Positions 7,871-16,222 of a DNA stretch of 64,000 nucleotides are shown piece after piece. Each line of letters begins with the position of its first letter. The stretch's first letter is position 1. Source of the DNA: Armatimonadota bacterium (GTDB lineage Bacteria > Armatimonadota > Fimbriimonadia > Fimbriimonadales > Fimbriimonadaceae). Both the position numbers and the translations under genes were made by a program. The notes under the pieces were generated by a model, which searched no databases, was not told the DNA's origin, and saw only the letters and a list, made by a program, of their open reading frames with translations. The stretch covers positions 1,893,805-1,957,804 of the forward strand of contig JBAXHT010000001.1 in assembly GCA_037138755.1 (NCBI GenBank). The letters run 5' to 3'.

Positions 7871-8641
7871 ATGCCCCCCCTCAACGACTTCCAGGCCCTG
7901 TATGCGTTCTTCATCGTGTTTGTGCGATGCAGTGCGGCGGTCTTGTCGTCGCCGCTTTTCGGAGCCCAAAACACACCGGTACAGATTCGAGTGTTTACTT
8001 CGCTTGCACTGAGCGCAGCACTGAGCATGGTCGTTCAAGCGAAAATCGGACCAGCACCGGAGCACCTTGGTGGAATGCTAATGGCACTCCTCAATGAAGT
8101 CGGCGCAGGGCTCCTCATCGGACTCCTGATGCAGATGACGATCCATTTCGCGACGATGGCCGGCTCGTTCTTGGACCTCCAGATTGGCCTGGGTATGAGC
8201 CAGACGCTCAATCCGGTTCTCGGAATTCAGGTTTCGGTGATGGGGCAATTCAAGACGATGCTCGCGATCATGTGTTTCTTGGCAATGAACGGTCACCACA
8301 TCGTCATCCAGGCCATTGTCAAAAGCTACCAAACCGCCCCGACTCTCACCGCGAATCACATGGGAATGATTCACAACGGGATCATGCAACTGATCGCCCA
8401 GGGCATGCTCATCTCGGTTCAAATTGCCGCGCCAGTGCTTGGCGTTTCGATGATTATCGACGCAGCTCTCGGCCTTATGTCGAAGGCATTGCCTCAGCTT
8501 CAGCCGATTCAGATTGGCACTCCGGCGAAGCTTGGGCTGGGTATTGCCGCCGTTTCAATGACCCTTCCTGCCCTGGTGGCAGCAACCAACGCGGGGATTT
8601 CCCGTTCCGCTGAGTTGATCGGAAAGATCTTTGGAGGCTAA
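7871..8641 (+). CDS. fliR: Flagellar export gate protein FliR
   Basis: A 256-residue protein of the usual length with about six hydrophobic segments. The N-terminus FQALYAFFIVFVRCSAAVLSSPLFGAQNTPVQIRVFTSLALS has the FliR pattern (R-x-x-x-x-x-x-x-P-x-F-G-x-x-x-x-P). EVGAGLLIGLLMQMTIHFATMAGSFLDLQIGLGMSQTLNP is the other family hallmark. It nucleates the export gate with FliP and FliQ. The start codon is followed directly by seven C (ATGCCCCCCC), a slippage-prone tract, and there is no Shine-Dalgarno sequence before it. flhB begins three bases after its stop. Confidence 0.94.
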   Translation: MPPLNDFQALYAFFIVFVRCSAAVLSSPLFGAQNTPVQIRVFTSLALSAALSMVVQAKIGPAPEHLGGMLMALLNEVGAGLLIGLLMQMTIHFATMAGSFLDLQIGLGMSQTLNPVLGIQVSVMGQFKTMLAIMCFLAMNGHHIVIQAIVKSYQTAPTLTANHMGMIHNGIMQLIAQGMLISVQIAAPVLGVSMIIDAALGLMSKALPQLQPIQIGTPAKLGLGIAAVSMTLPALVAATNAGISRSAELIGKIFGG

Positions 8642-8644
8642 CAG

Positions 8645-9709
8645 ATGGCAGAATCCGCAGGAGAAAGGACAGAACAGCCAACAGACCGTAGGAAGCGCGA
8701 GGCGCGCAAGAAAGGTACGGTCACTAAGTCAACCGATTTGATCGGCGCTCTCGTTTGGCTCGCGCTGCTGATCGCGATTCCCGCAATTTTTCGCATGGGG
8801 TTCACCGGCTTCATGGAAGGATTCAAAGCTGCCGTTACAACGAGTTCCACTGAGCTTACAGTTGGAGGAATTCAGCGTGTGACCAAAGCGGCAATGTTTC
8901 CGATCTTGCCTGCGCTCGCGCTGCTGATGAGCGTTGCGATGATCGTAGGAGTTGCGGGAAACGTTGCTCAAGTCGGCTTTGCCTTCTCTCCCGAGGCGAT
9001 GAAGCCGACCTTCCAGAAGTTGAATCCGATGAACGGGTTCAAACGGCTATTCGGCAAACCGGCAATCTTTGATGCCTTTAAGGGCATCGTCAAGCTATTT
9101 CTCTTTTCGTTCTTGGTTTACACATCGCTGCTGTCCCACTGGCAACGGCTCGCGATGATTTGGACGCTGACCCCGGCTGAATCCTTTGGAGTCATTGGCG
9201 AGGTGGCGCGAACAGTGAGCCTTCGAGTCGGGATCGCCTGGTTGGTTCTAGCTGCGGTGGACTATATGTTCCAGCGGCAGCAGATTCTGAAGCAACTCAA
9301 GATGACGAAGGAAGAGGTGAAGCAGGAGTACAAGGACGCGGAAACTTCGCCCGAACTGAAAGGCGCGATGGCGCGGCGGCGACGACAGATCATGAAGATG
9401 CGGACATCGCAAGCAGTCAAGTCCGCCGATGTCATCATCACGAACCCGACCCACTTTGCGGTTGCGATCCAGTACGACGCAGCAAAGAACCACGCTCCGG
9501 TTGTCGTGGCGAAGGGTGTCGACCACCTTGCTCTGAAGATCAGGGAGATAGCGGCGGAGGCCAAGGTTCCGGTGGTTGAGAACGTTCCGCTCGCGCGAGC
9601 GTTATACAAACAGTGCGAGATCGGAGACTTCGTTCCGCGCGAGCTTTTTGGTGGCGTGGCAGAGGTTCTAGCGTATGTCTACCGAAGCGTCAAGAAGGTT
9701 CGGAGGTAG
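8645..9709 (+). CDS. flhB: Flagellar export switch protein FlhB
   Basis: A 354-residue protein. The N-terminus GERTEQPTDRRKREARKKGTVTKS is the classic FlhB start. Four membrane segments follow, then the cytoplasmic domain with the autocleavage site NPTH at residues 267-270, in ADVIITNPTHFAVAIQY. This cleavage changes export specificity from hook to filament substrates. The C-terminal VVVAKGVDHLALKIREIA and NVPLARALYKQCEIGDFVP are family signatures. It is the last flagellar gene of the block; flhA is not in the window. Confidence 0.97.
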   Translation: MAESAGERTEQPTDRRKREARKKGTVTKSTDLIGALVWLALLIAIPAIFRMGFTGFMEGFKAAVTTSSTELTVGGIQRVTKAAMFPILPALALLMSVAMIVGVAGNVAQVGFAFSPEAMKPTFQKLNPMNGFKRLFGKPAIFDAFKGIVKLFLFSFLVYTSLLSHWQRLAMIWTLTPAESFGVIGEVARTVSLRVGIAWLVLAAVDYMFQRQQILKQLKMTKEEVKQEYKDAETSPELKGAMARRRRQIMKMRTSQAVKSADVIITNPTHFAVAIQYDAAKNHAPVVVAKGVDHLALKIREIAAEAKVPVVENVPLARALYKQCEIGDFVPRELFGGVAEVLAYVYRSVKKVRR

Positions 9710-9710
9710 G

Positions 9711-9835
9711 TCTGGAGTGCGGAAACATGTTTCCGCTTTGGATCAGCCGAGCTTGCTCGGCGTGGAGATGATAACCAACTCCGGCCGCGATGAATCGCTA
9801 GAATCGAAAGCGGGAACAAGTTTCCGCACTCCAGA
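9711..9835. repeat. Composite palindromic (REP-like) element
   Basis: Perfect 16-bp terminal inverted repeats (TCTGGAGTGCGGAAAC at 9711-9726 and its complement at 9820-9835) bracket the element. The left arm is followed by the palindrome GGAAACATGTTTCC (9721-9734) and the hairpin GCCGAGC-TT-GCTCGGC (9746-9761). A related hairpin and CCGCACTCCA sequence occur again near 44936-44983. It lies directly after flhB and could terminate or stabilise its transcript. The structure suggests a dispersed repeat family of the genome. Confidence 0.75.
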
Positions 9836-9839
9836 TGGG

Positions 9840-9869
9840 TTGCAAAGAGCGACAACCATCAGACATAAT
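9840..9869 (+). promoter_or_regulatory. Candidate sigma-70 promoter for rplU-rpmA
   Basis: TTGCAA (9840-9845) and CATAAT (9864-9869) are 18 bases apart, directly after the palindromic element. They would leave a leader of about 55 bases before rplU. Confidence 0.45.
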
Positions 9870-9930
9870 AGATGTTCGCGCCCTCGCCGACGGATTTCCT
9901 GCGTCGAGACGAGTACGGAGATTTAGGATT

Positions 9931-10245
9931 ATGCAAGTCATTGTGAAGACCGGTGGGAAGCAGTATGTAGCTTCAAAGGGCGACGTGATCATCGTTGATA
10001 AGCTCGAAGGCGAAGCTGGAACGTCCGTGGAACTGACCGAAGTGGTTGCCGTTGTTGATGGCGATAAGACCGTGGTCGGTAGCCCATTCATCAAGGGTGC
10101 TAAGGTTGTTGCAGAGATCGTTCGACAGGGTAAAGCCAAGAAGATCAACGCGTTCAACTACAAGCCAAAGAAGAATGAGCGAAAGCGATGGGGCCACCGA
10201 CAGCCGGAGACCCACATCAAGGTGACCGAGGTCGTCGCCAAGTAA
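9931..10245 (+). CDS. rplU: 50S ribosomal protein L21
   Basis: A 104-residue protein of typical length. It starts MQVIVKTGGKQYVASKGD (family signature I-x-x-G-G-K-Q-Y) and ends with the rRNA-binding KKINAFNYKPKKNERKRWGHRQPETHIKVTEV. It is a component of the large ribosomal subunit. ATG 9931 is preceded by GGAGATTTAGGA; the frame is open upstream but not coding. It is paired with rpmA, the common bacterial arrangement. Confidence 0.97.
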   Translation: MQVIVKTGGKQYVASKGDVIIVDKLEGEAGTSVELTEVVAVVDGDKTVVGSPFIKGAKVVAEIVRQGKAKKINAFNYKPKKNERKRWGHRQPETHIKVTEVVAK

Positions 10246-10266
10246 AAGGATTTAAGGGAGCAATTT

Positions 10267-10527
10267 ATGGCACATAAGAAAGGTCAAGGTTCAACTCGAA
10301 ACGGTCGCGACAGTAACAGTAAGCGACGCGGAATTAAGAAGTACGGCGGAGAAGTCGTCAAGCCGGGCGCAATCATCGTCCGACAATGCGGCACCAAGTT
10401 CCACCCAGGTCCTGGCGTGGGAATCGGTCGCGACTTCACCATCTTCGCCTTGATTGATGGTCAAGTCAAGTTCGAAGGTCCGAAGAACAAGCGCCGAGTC
10501 GCAGTTTACGAAGCTCAGGCTGCGTAA
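10267..10527 (+). CDS. rpmA: 50S ribosomal protein L27
   Basis: An 86-residue protein. [29 protein letters not shown] is the canonical L27 N-terminus (A-H-K-K-G-x-G-S-x-x-N-G-R-D-S), which reaches the peptidyl-transferase centre. [30 protein letters not shown] is the conserved core. There is no extended N-terminus of the Firmicutes Prp-processed type. TTAAGGGAG precedes the ATG. It is co-transcribed with rplU and followed by a hairpin terminator. Confidence 0.97.
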   Translation: MAHKKGQGSTRNGRDSNSKRRGIKKYGGEVVKPGAIIVRQCGTKFHPGPGVGIGRDFTIFALIDGQVKFEGPKNKRRVAVYEAQAA

Positions 10528-10547
10528 GTTAGATCAGTGAGCCTTTG

Positions 10548-10576
10548 GCCTTGCCAGTCTATGAGACTGGCAAGGC
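10548..10576. terminator. Hairpin terminator shared by rpmA and the convergent gene
   Basis: A 13-bp perfect stem (GCCTTGCCAGTCT / AGACTGGCAAGGC) with a 3-base loop, followed by TTTACTGTTTTT on the plus strand. It lies between the rpmA stop and the stop of the opposing gene, so it may act in both directions. Confidence 0.75.
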
Positions 10577-10577
10577 T

Positions 10578-11444
10578 TTACTGTTTTTGCTGCCCTCGTA
10601 GTTTTTCGATATCTGCGATTCGCAGGTTCACATTAGCCAATCGGGTTCCGCCCTTGCGAATCATGGAGTCTCGATAAACATACAAGTGTCTCAATGCCTC
10701 GTCGTACCGCTTCATGGGCTTGAGCGCGATTCCCGCATACAGGTGAAATACGCTGCGATCAGGCCATCGCTTTAGTGCCGCTTCACATGTTGCCAGCACC
10801 AACGGGTAGTTCGAGTTGAGTTCTGGTCGTATGGACTTATCACCAGATCGTCGGTAGGCGGCAGTGTATTCCTGTGCGAGCGCGAATGCAAAGAACGGCT
10901 CGTCTGGGTGCAGTTTTTTGCATTCAGCGATAACCGGTCGAAGTTCGGCTCCTAAGTTGTTCTGACCAGTAGCGACTAAAGCCAAGTTTTGGTGTAACAA
11001 CTTAGAAGGTCGAAGGCCCTTGAAATCGCCACTAAATCGCAGAGTTGGGAATTGTGACGTGCGTCCAACCGCGTCAAAGTAGGATTCGGTGACTGCTGCG
11101 GCATAACAGAGGGATAAGTTCTCCGTTACGGCGTTTGACGAGCGAGCCTTTCTGAATGGCCAGGCTTTCACGAAGCGAGAGAATTCCTTAACTCTGCCTT
11201 CATCCCGCGCGGAGTCGAAGAGAATTTTTACTCTGAGCGGAGTAATTGGCAGTTCCGCCAGCCGTTTGGAGTTTTCTGCGAACGTCCCCTTGAATTCATA
11301 TGTCTCCGACTGCGGAGTGACCTTTGCCAGCGCAGAGATTGAAAGCTCGCCACGATAGTCGATGAATCCTTTGGGGAAGACTTCCTGCCCATTCAGTTCG
11401 GTCTGGGCAAGAAGCATAACCCCCACGAGTAAATTAATTCCCAT
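10578..11444 (-). CDS. Secreted TPR-like protein of unknown function
   Basis: A 288-residue protein with a short N-terminal hydrophobic segment (MGINLLVGVMLLAQTELNG) that looks like a signal peptide. The C-terminal third contains helix-turn-helix repeats reminiscent of tetratricopeptide repeats (YPLVLATCEAALKRWPDRSVFHLYAGIALKPMKRYDEALRHLYVYRD). No catalytic motif is visible. It lies 15 bases after the upstream 517-residue secreted protein on the same strand, so the two probably form an operon. It ends two bases from the shared terminator. Function unknown. Confidence 0.7.
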   Translation of the reverse strand: MGINLLVGVMLLAQTELNGQEVFPKGFIDYRGELSISALAKVTPQSETYEFKGTFAENSKRLAELPITPLRVKILFDSARDEGRVKEFSRFVKAWPFRKARSSNAVTENLSLCYAAAVTESYFDAVGRTSQFPTLRFSGDFKGLRPSKLLHQNLALVATGQNNLGAELRPVIAECKKLHPDEPFFAFALAQEYTAAYRRSGDKSIRPELNSNYPLVLATCEAALKRWPDRSVFHLYAGIALKPMKRYDEALRHLYVYRDSMIRKGGTRLANVNLRIADIEKLRGQQKQ

Positions 11445-11459
11445 GTCTTTGAAACTCCG

Positions 11460-13013
11460 CTAGTCAGCCAGCCCAGACGCTACTTTTCGAACTTCAAATT
11501 CTAATTCGGCCGGACCCGTATTATCGATTGTGTCGTGAAAGTCACCTGTGTAGCCACCCGCCTCATATCGAGCCTGATAGCGAGTTCGGTGCTGGGTTGT
11601 TGTCCTGCAGAACATTTTCCACTTTTCGACGGGATCTGTGCAAGGACCGATTCCGAGTTCGAGTCCTGTGGTAGACGAGAATCCCTGCTCCTCACCTATT
11701 GCCTTAGAGATATCAAAATTGACCGTTAACTCTTTCCAGATCGGAAACTCAATTCCTCCGGACACCTCGACGGGAAATCCGGTTGTCGTGTCCTGTCCGA
11801 CATCTGCAGTCATTACGGCGGTCTGTCCAACAAAAGTTAGTCGCCCTGCCACCGTGGCACTGCCTACTTGTTGTTTTACGGCCCACTGAGTCCAACCTGA
11901 AGTGCGAGTAAAATTCACCCCTTCTAAAAGCTCACTGGGCGCGTGAATATACATCTTCAAACTGCCTGTGAAAGGGCCCGGATTATCAGAACCTGTGTCA
12001 GTTTGTTTTGCCTTGATCTCCGTGGCTACGGGCGAATGCCAAAGGTTTTGCAATCCTGATTGCCCCGAATTGTACACATACCTGACACCAAAGCAAATGC
12101 CGGATTGCTCGTCATCCACGCGATTTGCCGTTCCGACCCCGGTGACACTTACTGACGGATTGCAACTTGTGGTCCAAGAGCCTAGCCTGGAAATTCCGAT
12201 AAGAGTATCTATGACACCCACTTCGTAGACTGGCATCGGGAGTCCATAACCGGTTTCTTCAATCACTGAGACTCCGACGTGCGCCTCTTGCCGCTCGTAG
12301 TCTGTCCCGCCAGCCGGTACAGGGTATCCCGGACCTTCGTGTGTACCAATAATTGAGACTTCTCTCTTGGACGTACTCTTAGCTAGCCCGAGTGCTTTCA
12401 AATCTAAAGTGGCCTCTGCGCGCCAGTCACCCTGCGCACCGGCGTTGAAGCCGTTGCCCTGCGTTCCTGCTGCTGTCACTTTGATGCCACCTTCAATTTC
12501 GATCACCGCTTTGCCATTTGTATCCAGTTTCAGTTTGGCGATTTTTTGCCCTCTGATGATCGTCACGATTTCTGGCATAGGCCGGATGATGTCTTCTGGT
12601 CGTGGAGCGACCAGTGGCAGACCGAGGGCGACTTCAACGGTTGCGCCTTCGGACTTTTGATAATTTGCAACCGAAGACAGCTTTACGAATCCGTATTGGG
12701 GTGGTGCTCCGGATCCAATCCATTCGATTGTAACCGTTCGCTTCCCAGTGCCCTCGCCTCTTGCAGTTGCCTCCACTCCGTCGACTCCTGCGGAAGCCGA
12801 AGCAGCGAAAAACGCGGTCGGGGTCGTACCGAACAAAGATATGAACTGCCCTGTGCCTCGCCCAGTTACAACTTCAGTAATCTTGAACTGACCATTGTTG
12901 AGGACTACTCCCGAGCCTTGCCCTCCTCCTCCCGGCGACTGTGCAGCTCCAGCTGAGATTAGGGAAAGTGCCGCTACGACTGATACGGCAGACTTAGCGA
13001 CGAAACTCCACAT
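11460..13013 (-). CDS. Secreted protein of unknown function, beta-rich
   Basis: A 517-residue protein with a clear signal peptide (KSAVSVVAALSLISAGAAQS), then Gly-rich sequence. Its composition is rich in Thr, Gly, Val and Ser, typical of exported beta-sandwich proteins. Cysteines occur only in the C-terminal half (SCNPS, GICFG, GPCTDP, MFCRTT), which suggests disulfides. No known domain is recognised. The 5' leader carries a run of nine C directly before GCCATG, where a ribosome binding site should be (see the repeat entry). First gene of a two-gene unit with the TPR-like protein. Confidence 0.75.
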   Translation of the reverse strand: MWSFVAKSAVSVVAALSLISAGAAQSPGGGGQGSGVVLNNGQFKITEVVTGRGTGQFISLFGTTPTAFFAASASAGVDGVEATARGEGTGKRTVTIEWIGSGAPPQYGFVKLSSVANYQKSEGATVEVALGLPLVAPRPEDIIRPMPEIVTIIRGQKIAKLKLDTNGKAVIEIEGGIKVTAAGTQGNGFNAGAQGDWRAEATLDLKALGLAKSTSKREVSIIGTHEGPGYPVPAGGTDYERQEAHVGVSVIEETGYGLPMPVYEVGVIDTLIGISRLGSWTTSCNPSVSVTGVGTANRVDDEQSGICFGVRYVYNSGQSGLQNLWHSPVATEIKAKQTDTGSDNPGPFTGSLKMYIHAPSELLEGVNFTRTSGWTQWAVKQQVGSATVAGRLTFVGQTAVMTADVGQDTTTGFPVEVSGGIEFPIWKELTVNFDISKAIGEEQGFSSTTGLELGIGPCTDPVEKWKMFCRTTTQHRTRYQARYEAGGYTGDFHDTIDNTGPAELEFEVRKVASGLAD

Positions 13014-13016
13014 GGC

Positions 13017-13025
13017 GGGGGGGGG
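13017..13025 (-). repeat. C9 homopolymer in the leader of the 517-residue gene
   Basis: Nine consecutive G on the plus strand (C on the coding strand) end four bases before the start codon at 13013. They take the place of a Shine-Dalgarno sequence. A TATAAT box lies at 13049-13054 on the minus strand, putting the tract within a leader of about 28 bases. Such tracts change length by slippage and could vary expression. Confidence 0.6.
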
Positions 13026-13048
13026 TACTTCGGTTCATGTCAATTTGC

Positions 13049-13054
13049 ATTATA
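13049..13054 (-). promoter_or_regulatory. -10 box (TATAAT) of the 517-residue secreted protein gene
   Basis: A perfect TATAAT on the minus strand, 35 bases upstream of the start codon. No good -35 hexamer is seen. Confidence 0.45.
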
Positions 13055-13181
13055 TGATAGTCTTACAGGGAATTGTGGAAATAGCGCAAAAATATCTAGA
13101 AATTTAACTTTTCTGTTCCATGCAACCTCCAAATCCTAAACCTCGTACGTTTCATCAGTCAACTCGTACAGGTGTGTGCTA

Positions 13182-13198
13182 TCATACATTTCATACAT
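13182..13198 (+). promoter_or_regulatory. Tandem octamer upstream of the AbrB-like gene, possible operator
   Basis: TCATACAT is repeated at 13182-13189 and 13191-13198, one helical-turn-scale step apart, 11 bases before the regulator start. AbrB-type regulators often control their own promoter. That this pair is the site is inference. Confidence 0.35.
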
Positions 13199-13209
13199 CT
13201 TTGAGCAAC

Positions 13210-13464
13210 ATGAAGTGTGGACTTAATTTCGATGACGCCTTTTATGGCTCTGCCACGGTCGGGGACCGGGGGCAGATTGTGATTCCAGCGGAGGCGCGGC
13301 ATGAGCTGGGGATTAGCCCCGGAGATAAGTTGCTGATTATGCGGCACCCGATCCACAAGGGGCTCATGATGTTTCAGCTCGACGCTGTGCGCGAGTTCCT
13401 GGACGAGTTCACGGCAGGCATCCAGCGAGTTGAGACGAGTATGAAACAGGGGGAAGACGAATGA
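13210..13464 (+). CDS. AbrB/SpoVT-like DNA-binding regulator
   Basis: An 84-residue protein with the swapped-hairpin AbrB fold at about residues 14-45: ATVGDRGQIVIPAEARHELGISPGDKLLIM. This is the G-x-x-V-I-P-x-x-x-R-x-x-x-G-I-x-x-G-D signature. The C-terminal 35 residues form a helical tail with no toxin-antitoxin partner next to it. Its stop overlaps the tolC-like start by four bases (ATGA), so it is translated together with the efflux genes and is the probable local regulator of the pump. The frame is open upstream to 13120, but ATG 13210 matches the domain start. Confidence 0.85.
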   Translation: MKCGLNFDDAFYGSATVGDRGQIVIPAEARHELGISPGDKLLIMRHPIHKGLMMFQLDAVREFLDEFTAGIQRVETSMKQGEDE

Positions 13465-14792
13465 CATTGACAGGACTAAGCATGGCTCTCGGAGTGCTGT
13501 TTGCACCCGCAGATACGCTGACTATTGAACAGGCGATTCTGATCGCGGCGCAAAACTCGTTCGCCATCAAGAACGCAGACGCGACCGTGCGAAGCAACGA
13601 GCAGAAGGTTAAGGAAGCTAAGGGTGCGACTGGGCCAAGGATCGCGACGAACTACAATTACGTTCGATTTGGGCAGCCACAGCGCGGAAATCTGGGCGGC
13701 CAGGAGATTACGTTTGTTCCTATCGACACCAACACCTGGACCTCGCAGTTAACGATGCCAATCGACATCGTTGGGTTCTGGAACAAGAACAAGAAGGGCG
13801 CCGAAGCGGGAGTTGAGGCATCGCGAAACACCAGAACGGCTGCAGAGAATGATCTTCGCCAGGCGGTCCGAAAGGCTTACCTTCAGGCACTGCGAACCAA
13901 GAATCTGGTCAAGGTGGCCCAGCAGGGACAAGTCAGCATCCAAGCTCAAGTTGAAGTTGCAGAGAAGAAGCTCCGAGAAGGCGCGATTGCCAGAATCGAC
14001 CTCGAGCGGCTGAAAGCTCAGAAGGCGTCGGCAGATTCGGACGTGCTCAATGCAACCAATAACTACGAAGTCGCAAAGCAAGTTTTGAATCTTCAACTGG
14101 CTAGACCGATCGAAACCGAATTTGAAGTTACCGACGTCAAAGCCCCAGGAAGGCCCGAGACTGGCCTAGAGAAACTAGTGAATCTTGGACAGCAAACCAG
14201 GCCAGAAGTCTTCTCGTTTAGCAACACTGTCAAGGCTCTGGATGCGGCAAAGACACTCGCGGGTCAGGGACTTCTGCCGAGCTTAAACTTGGCTATCCAG
14301 AATCAACAAGCGCTCGACCCGGAAGGGTTTAACCCAGTTCGCGAAGTCAACACCACATCGCTTGCTCTTTCGATCCCAATTTTCGACTCAGGAGTTGCTC
14401 GGGCCAAGAAGGCTCAGACCGAAGAGCAAATCTATCAGACGACCCAGCAACTTGCTCAGATCCGTCTTGGGATCTCTCAGGAAGTGAGGACTTCGCTAAC
14501 GACGATGGAGAACGCGTTAGCGCGAAAGACCGCTGCAACCGAGCAGCTCCGGCTGGCTACCGAAGTCGCCCGCATTGCGCGGGTCAGACGCGACGCCGGA
14601 GAGGGAACTGTTCTGGAGATCATCGACGCGGAAACGACGCTGGTGAACGCGCGAAACGCGCTGATTAACGCCGAATTCGACTTTTATGCCGCGCACGCTG
14701 ACCTTCAGCATGCGATTGGCGCTGACGATATCGACGCCGCGCTTCGGGCTTACGAAGCAAGTCTTACAAAGGGAGCAAAGAAGAAAAAGTGA
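13461..14792 (+). CDS. TolC-family outer-membrane efflux channel
   Basis: A 443-residue protein with an N-terminal hydrophobic segment (LTGLSMALGVLFAPADT) and two OEP repeats of long coiled-coil helices. Visible features are LTIEQAILIAAQNSFAIKNADATVRSNEQKVKEAKGATGPRI in repeat 1 and RPEVFSFSNTVKALDAAKTLAGQGLLPSLNLAIQNQ in repeat 2. The conserved end is DAGEGTVLEIIDAETTLVNARNALINAEFDFYAAHADLQHAIG. It forms the outer-membrane exit duct for the HlyD and RND proteins encoded next. It overlaps the regulator gene by four bases and the adaptor gene by four bases. Confidence 0.93.
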   Translation: MTLTGLSMALGVLFAPADTLTIEQAILIAAQNSFAIKNADATVRSNEQKVKEAKGATGPRIATNYNYVRFGQPQRGNLGGQEITFVPIDTNTWTSQLTMPIDIVGFWNKNKKGAEAGVEASRNTRTAAENDLRQAVRKAYLQALRTKNLVKVAQQGQVSIQAQVEVAEKKLREGAIARIDLERLKAQKASADSDVLNATNNYEVAKQVLNLQLARPIETEFEVTDVKAPGRPETGLEKLVNLGQQTRPEVFSFSNTVKALDAAKTLAGQGLLPSLNLAIQNQQALDPEGFNPVREVNTTSLALSIPIFDSGVARAKKAQTEEQIYQTTQQLAQIRLGISQEVRTSLTTMENALARKTAATEQLRLATEVARIARVRRDAGEGTVLEIIDAETTLVNARNALINAEFDFYAAHADLQHAIGADDIDAALRAYEASLTKGAKKKK

Positions 14793-16222
14793 GAAAGGGG
14801 AGTTTGTTTGGTTTGGCATTGGCGGTTGCCCTCGGAGCCTCGGGCTGCGTAGATCGTCAGGCGCAAAAGGACGCAGCAGAGACCGGAAAGATTCTTTCCG
14901 ATCCATCCAAATCTGTTGTAGTTTCGGCACCTAAAGTTGAAGACATCGAGGACGTGATCAACATTAACGGTGACGTTGTAACGAGCGACGAAGGAACGAT
15001 TTCTGCCGTCGGGAGCGGAAAGCTCGCTGCCGTTTATATCACCGACGGGCAGTCGGTTTCGGCAGGCCAAGTGGTAGCCGTCCTGGATAGTGAGAACCTA
15101 CAAGCATCGGTATCCCAGGCACGAGCGGGACTCGCTTCGGCGACGTCCCAGCTGAACCAGGCGCGAGCGAGCGCACGACTCTCGCCGAGCCGTTCGACGG
15201 CGGCGGTTCGCCAAGCGGAAGCCGCCCTCAAGTCGGCAAAAGCTCAACTCGCCAAAGCCCTGAAAGGCGCGAGGCCCGAAGAGCAGGAGCAAGCGACCAA
15301 CAACCTCCGTGCAGCTAAGAGCAACTTGGAGACCGCGAAGAAGAACCTTGATCGAGTGCGAACCTTGGTGAAAGAGGGTGCTCTCGCGGAGGCCCAGTTG
15401 GATACAGCGAAGAATGGGTACGAGTCGGCTCTTGCGCAGTACGAGAACGCGCTCGCCGCAAGTTCCATCAGTAAAAGCGCAATCCGGCCCGAGGACATCG
15501 AAACTGCGCGAGAGGCCGTCCGGCAAGCGGAACAGGGAGTTGCCTCAGCCAAGGCAACGAAGAGCCTCGACGTGACCCTAACCGACCAAGTCAGAACTGC
15601 CGAAGCCCAGGTGCAGTCGGCAAGAGCTCAGCTAGCCGTCGCCGAAAAGAACCTCAGAGAAGCCTCGATCCGGGCTCCGTTCAGCGGAAAGATCTACGGT
15701 AAGCCGGTTCAAAGTGGAACCGTGGTCGCTCCCGGAACCCCAATTGCGAAGATCGTTGGTGGGCAAGGAATCTACTTTGAAGGCCAAATCCCCTCGGACA
15801 AGATTGGTAAGGTCGAGATCGGAACTCAGGTCAACATTAAAACCGACGCGGGTGAAGGAACTTATAGTGGAAAGGTCGCTTCGATCAGCCCGCAAGGCGA
15901 TTCGGTAGGACGATTGTTTAATGCTCGCGTTGTTTTCACCAACGGCAGCGGTCAGATTCGGCCAGGAATGTTTGCAAAGGGCTCAGTCATCATCAGCCGA
16001 ATTCCTGGCGCAATAGTGGTTCCGGATTCTGCGGTCCTGACTAAAGATGGAAAGCGTTACGTGGTTGTTGCCGAAGGCACAAAGGCAAAGCGAGTCTTCG
16101 TGACGGTCGGCCTGAGGGTCGGCGACATGGTTCAAGTGACAGGCCTGCCGAGCACCGCCCAACTTATCACCAAAGGACAAGAAGGGCTCGTTGATGGCTC
16201 AGTCATCAAGGTTGTGAAGTAA
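14789..16222 (+). CDS. RND efflux periplasmic adaptor (HlyD family) lipoprotein
   Basis: A 477-residue protein with GTG start 14789 overlapping the tolC stop. The signal ends in the lipobox GASGC (Cys about residue 20), so it should be lipid-anchored. A lipoyl half-motif (GTISAVGSGKLAAVYITDGQSVSAGQVVAVLDSENL) is followed by a long alpha-hairpin of about 190 residues rich in Ala/Gln/Glu. The second half-motif (REASIRAPFSGKIYGKPVQSGTVVAPGTPIAKIV), a beta-barrel domain and the membrane-proximal domain come last. The hairpin is longer than in MexA/AcrA and nearer to HlyD/EmrA-type lengths. It links the RND pump to the outer-membrane channel. Confidence 0.93.
   Translation: MRKGSLFGLALAVALGASGCVDRQAQKDAAETGKILSDPSKSVVVSAPKVEDIEDVININGDVVTSDEGTISAVGSGKLAAVYITDGQSVSAGQVVAVLDSENLQASVSQARAGLASATSQLNQARASARLSPSRSTAAVRQAEAALKSAKAQLAKALKGARPEEQEQATNNLRAAKSNLETAKKNLDRVRTLVKEGALAEAQLDTAKNGYESALAQYENALAASSISKSAIRPEDIETAREAVRQAEQGVASAKATKSLDVTLTDQVRTAEAQVQSARAQLAVAEKNLREASIRAPFSGKIYGKPVQSGTVVAPGTPIAKIVGGQGIYFEGQIPSDKIGKVEIGTQVNIKTDAGEGTYSGKVASISPQGDSVGRLFNARVVFTNGSGQIRPGMFAKGSVIISRIPGAIVVPDSAVLTKDGKRYVVVAEGTKAKRVFVTVGLRVGDMVQVTGLPSTAQLITKGQEGLVDGSVIKVVK

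Noticed and set aside
10578-13013. Possible toxin-antitoxin module with the AbrB-like gene
   Set aside because: The AbrB-like protein is on the opposite strand and coupled to efflux genes; neither of the two secreted proteins resembles a toxin.
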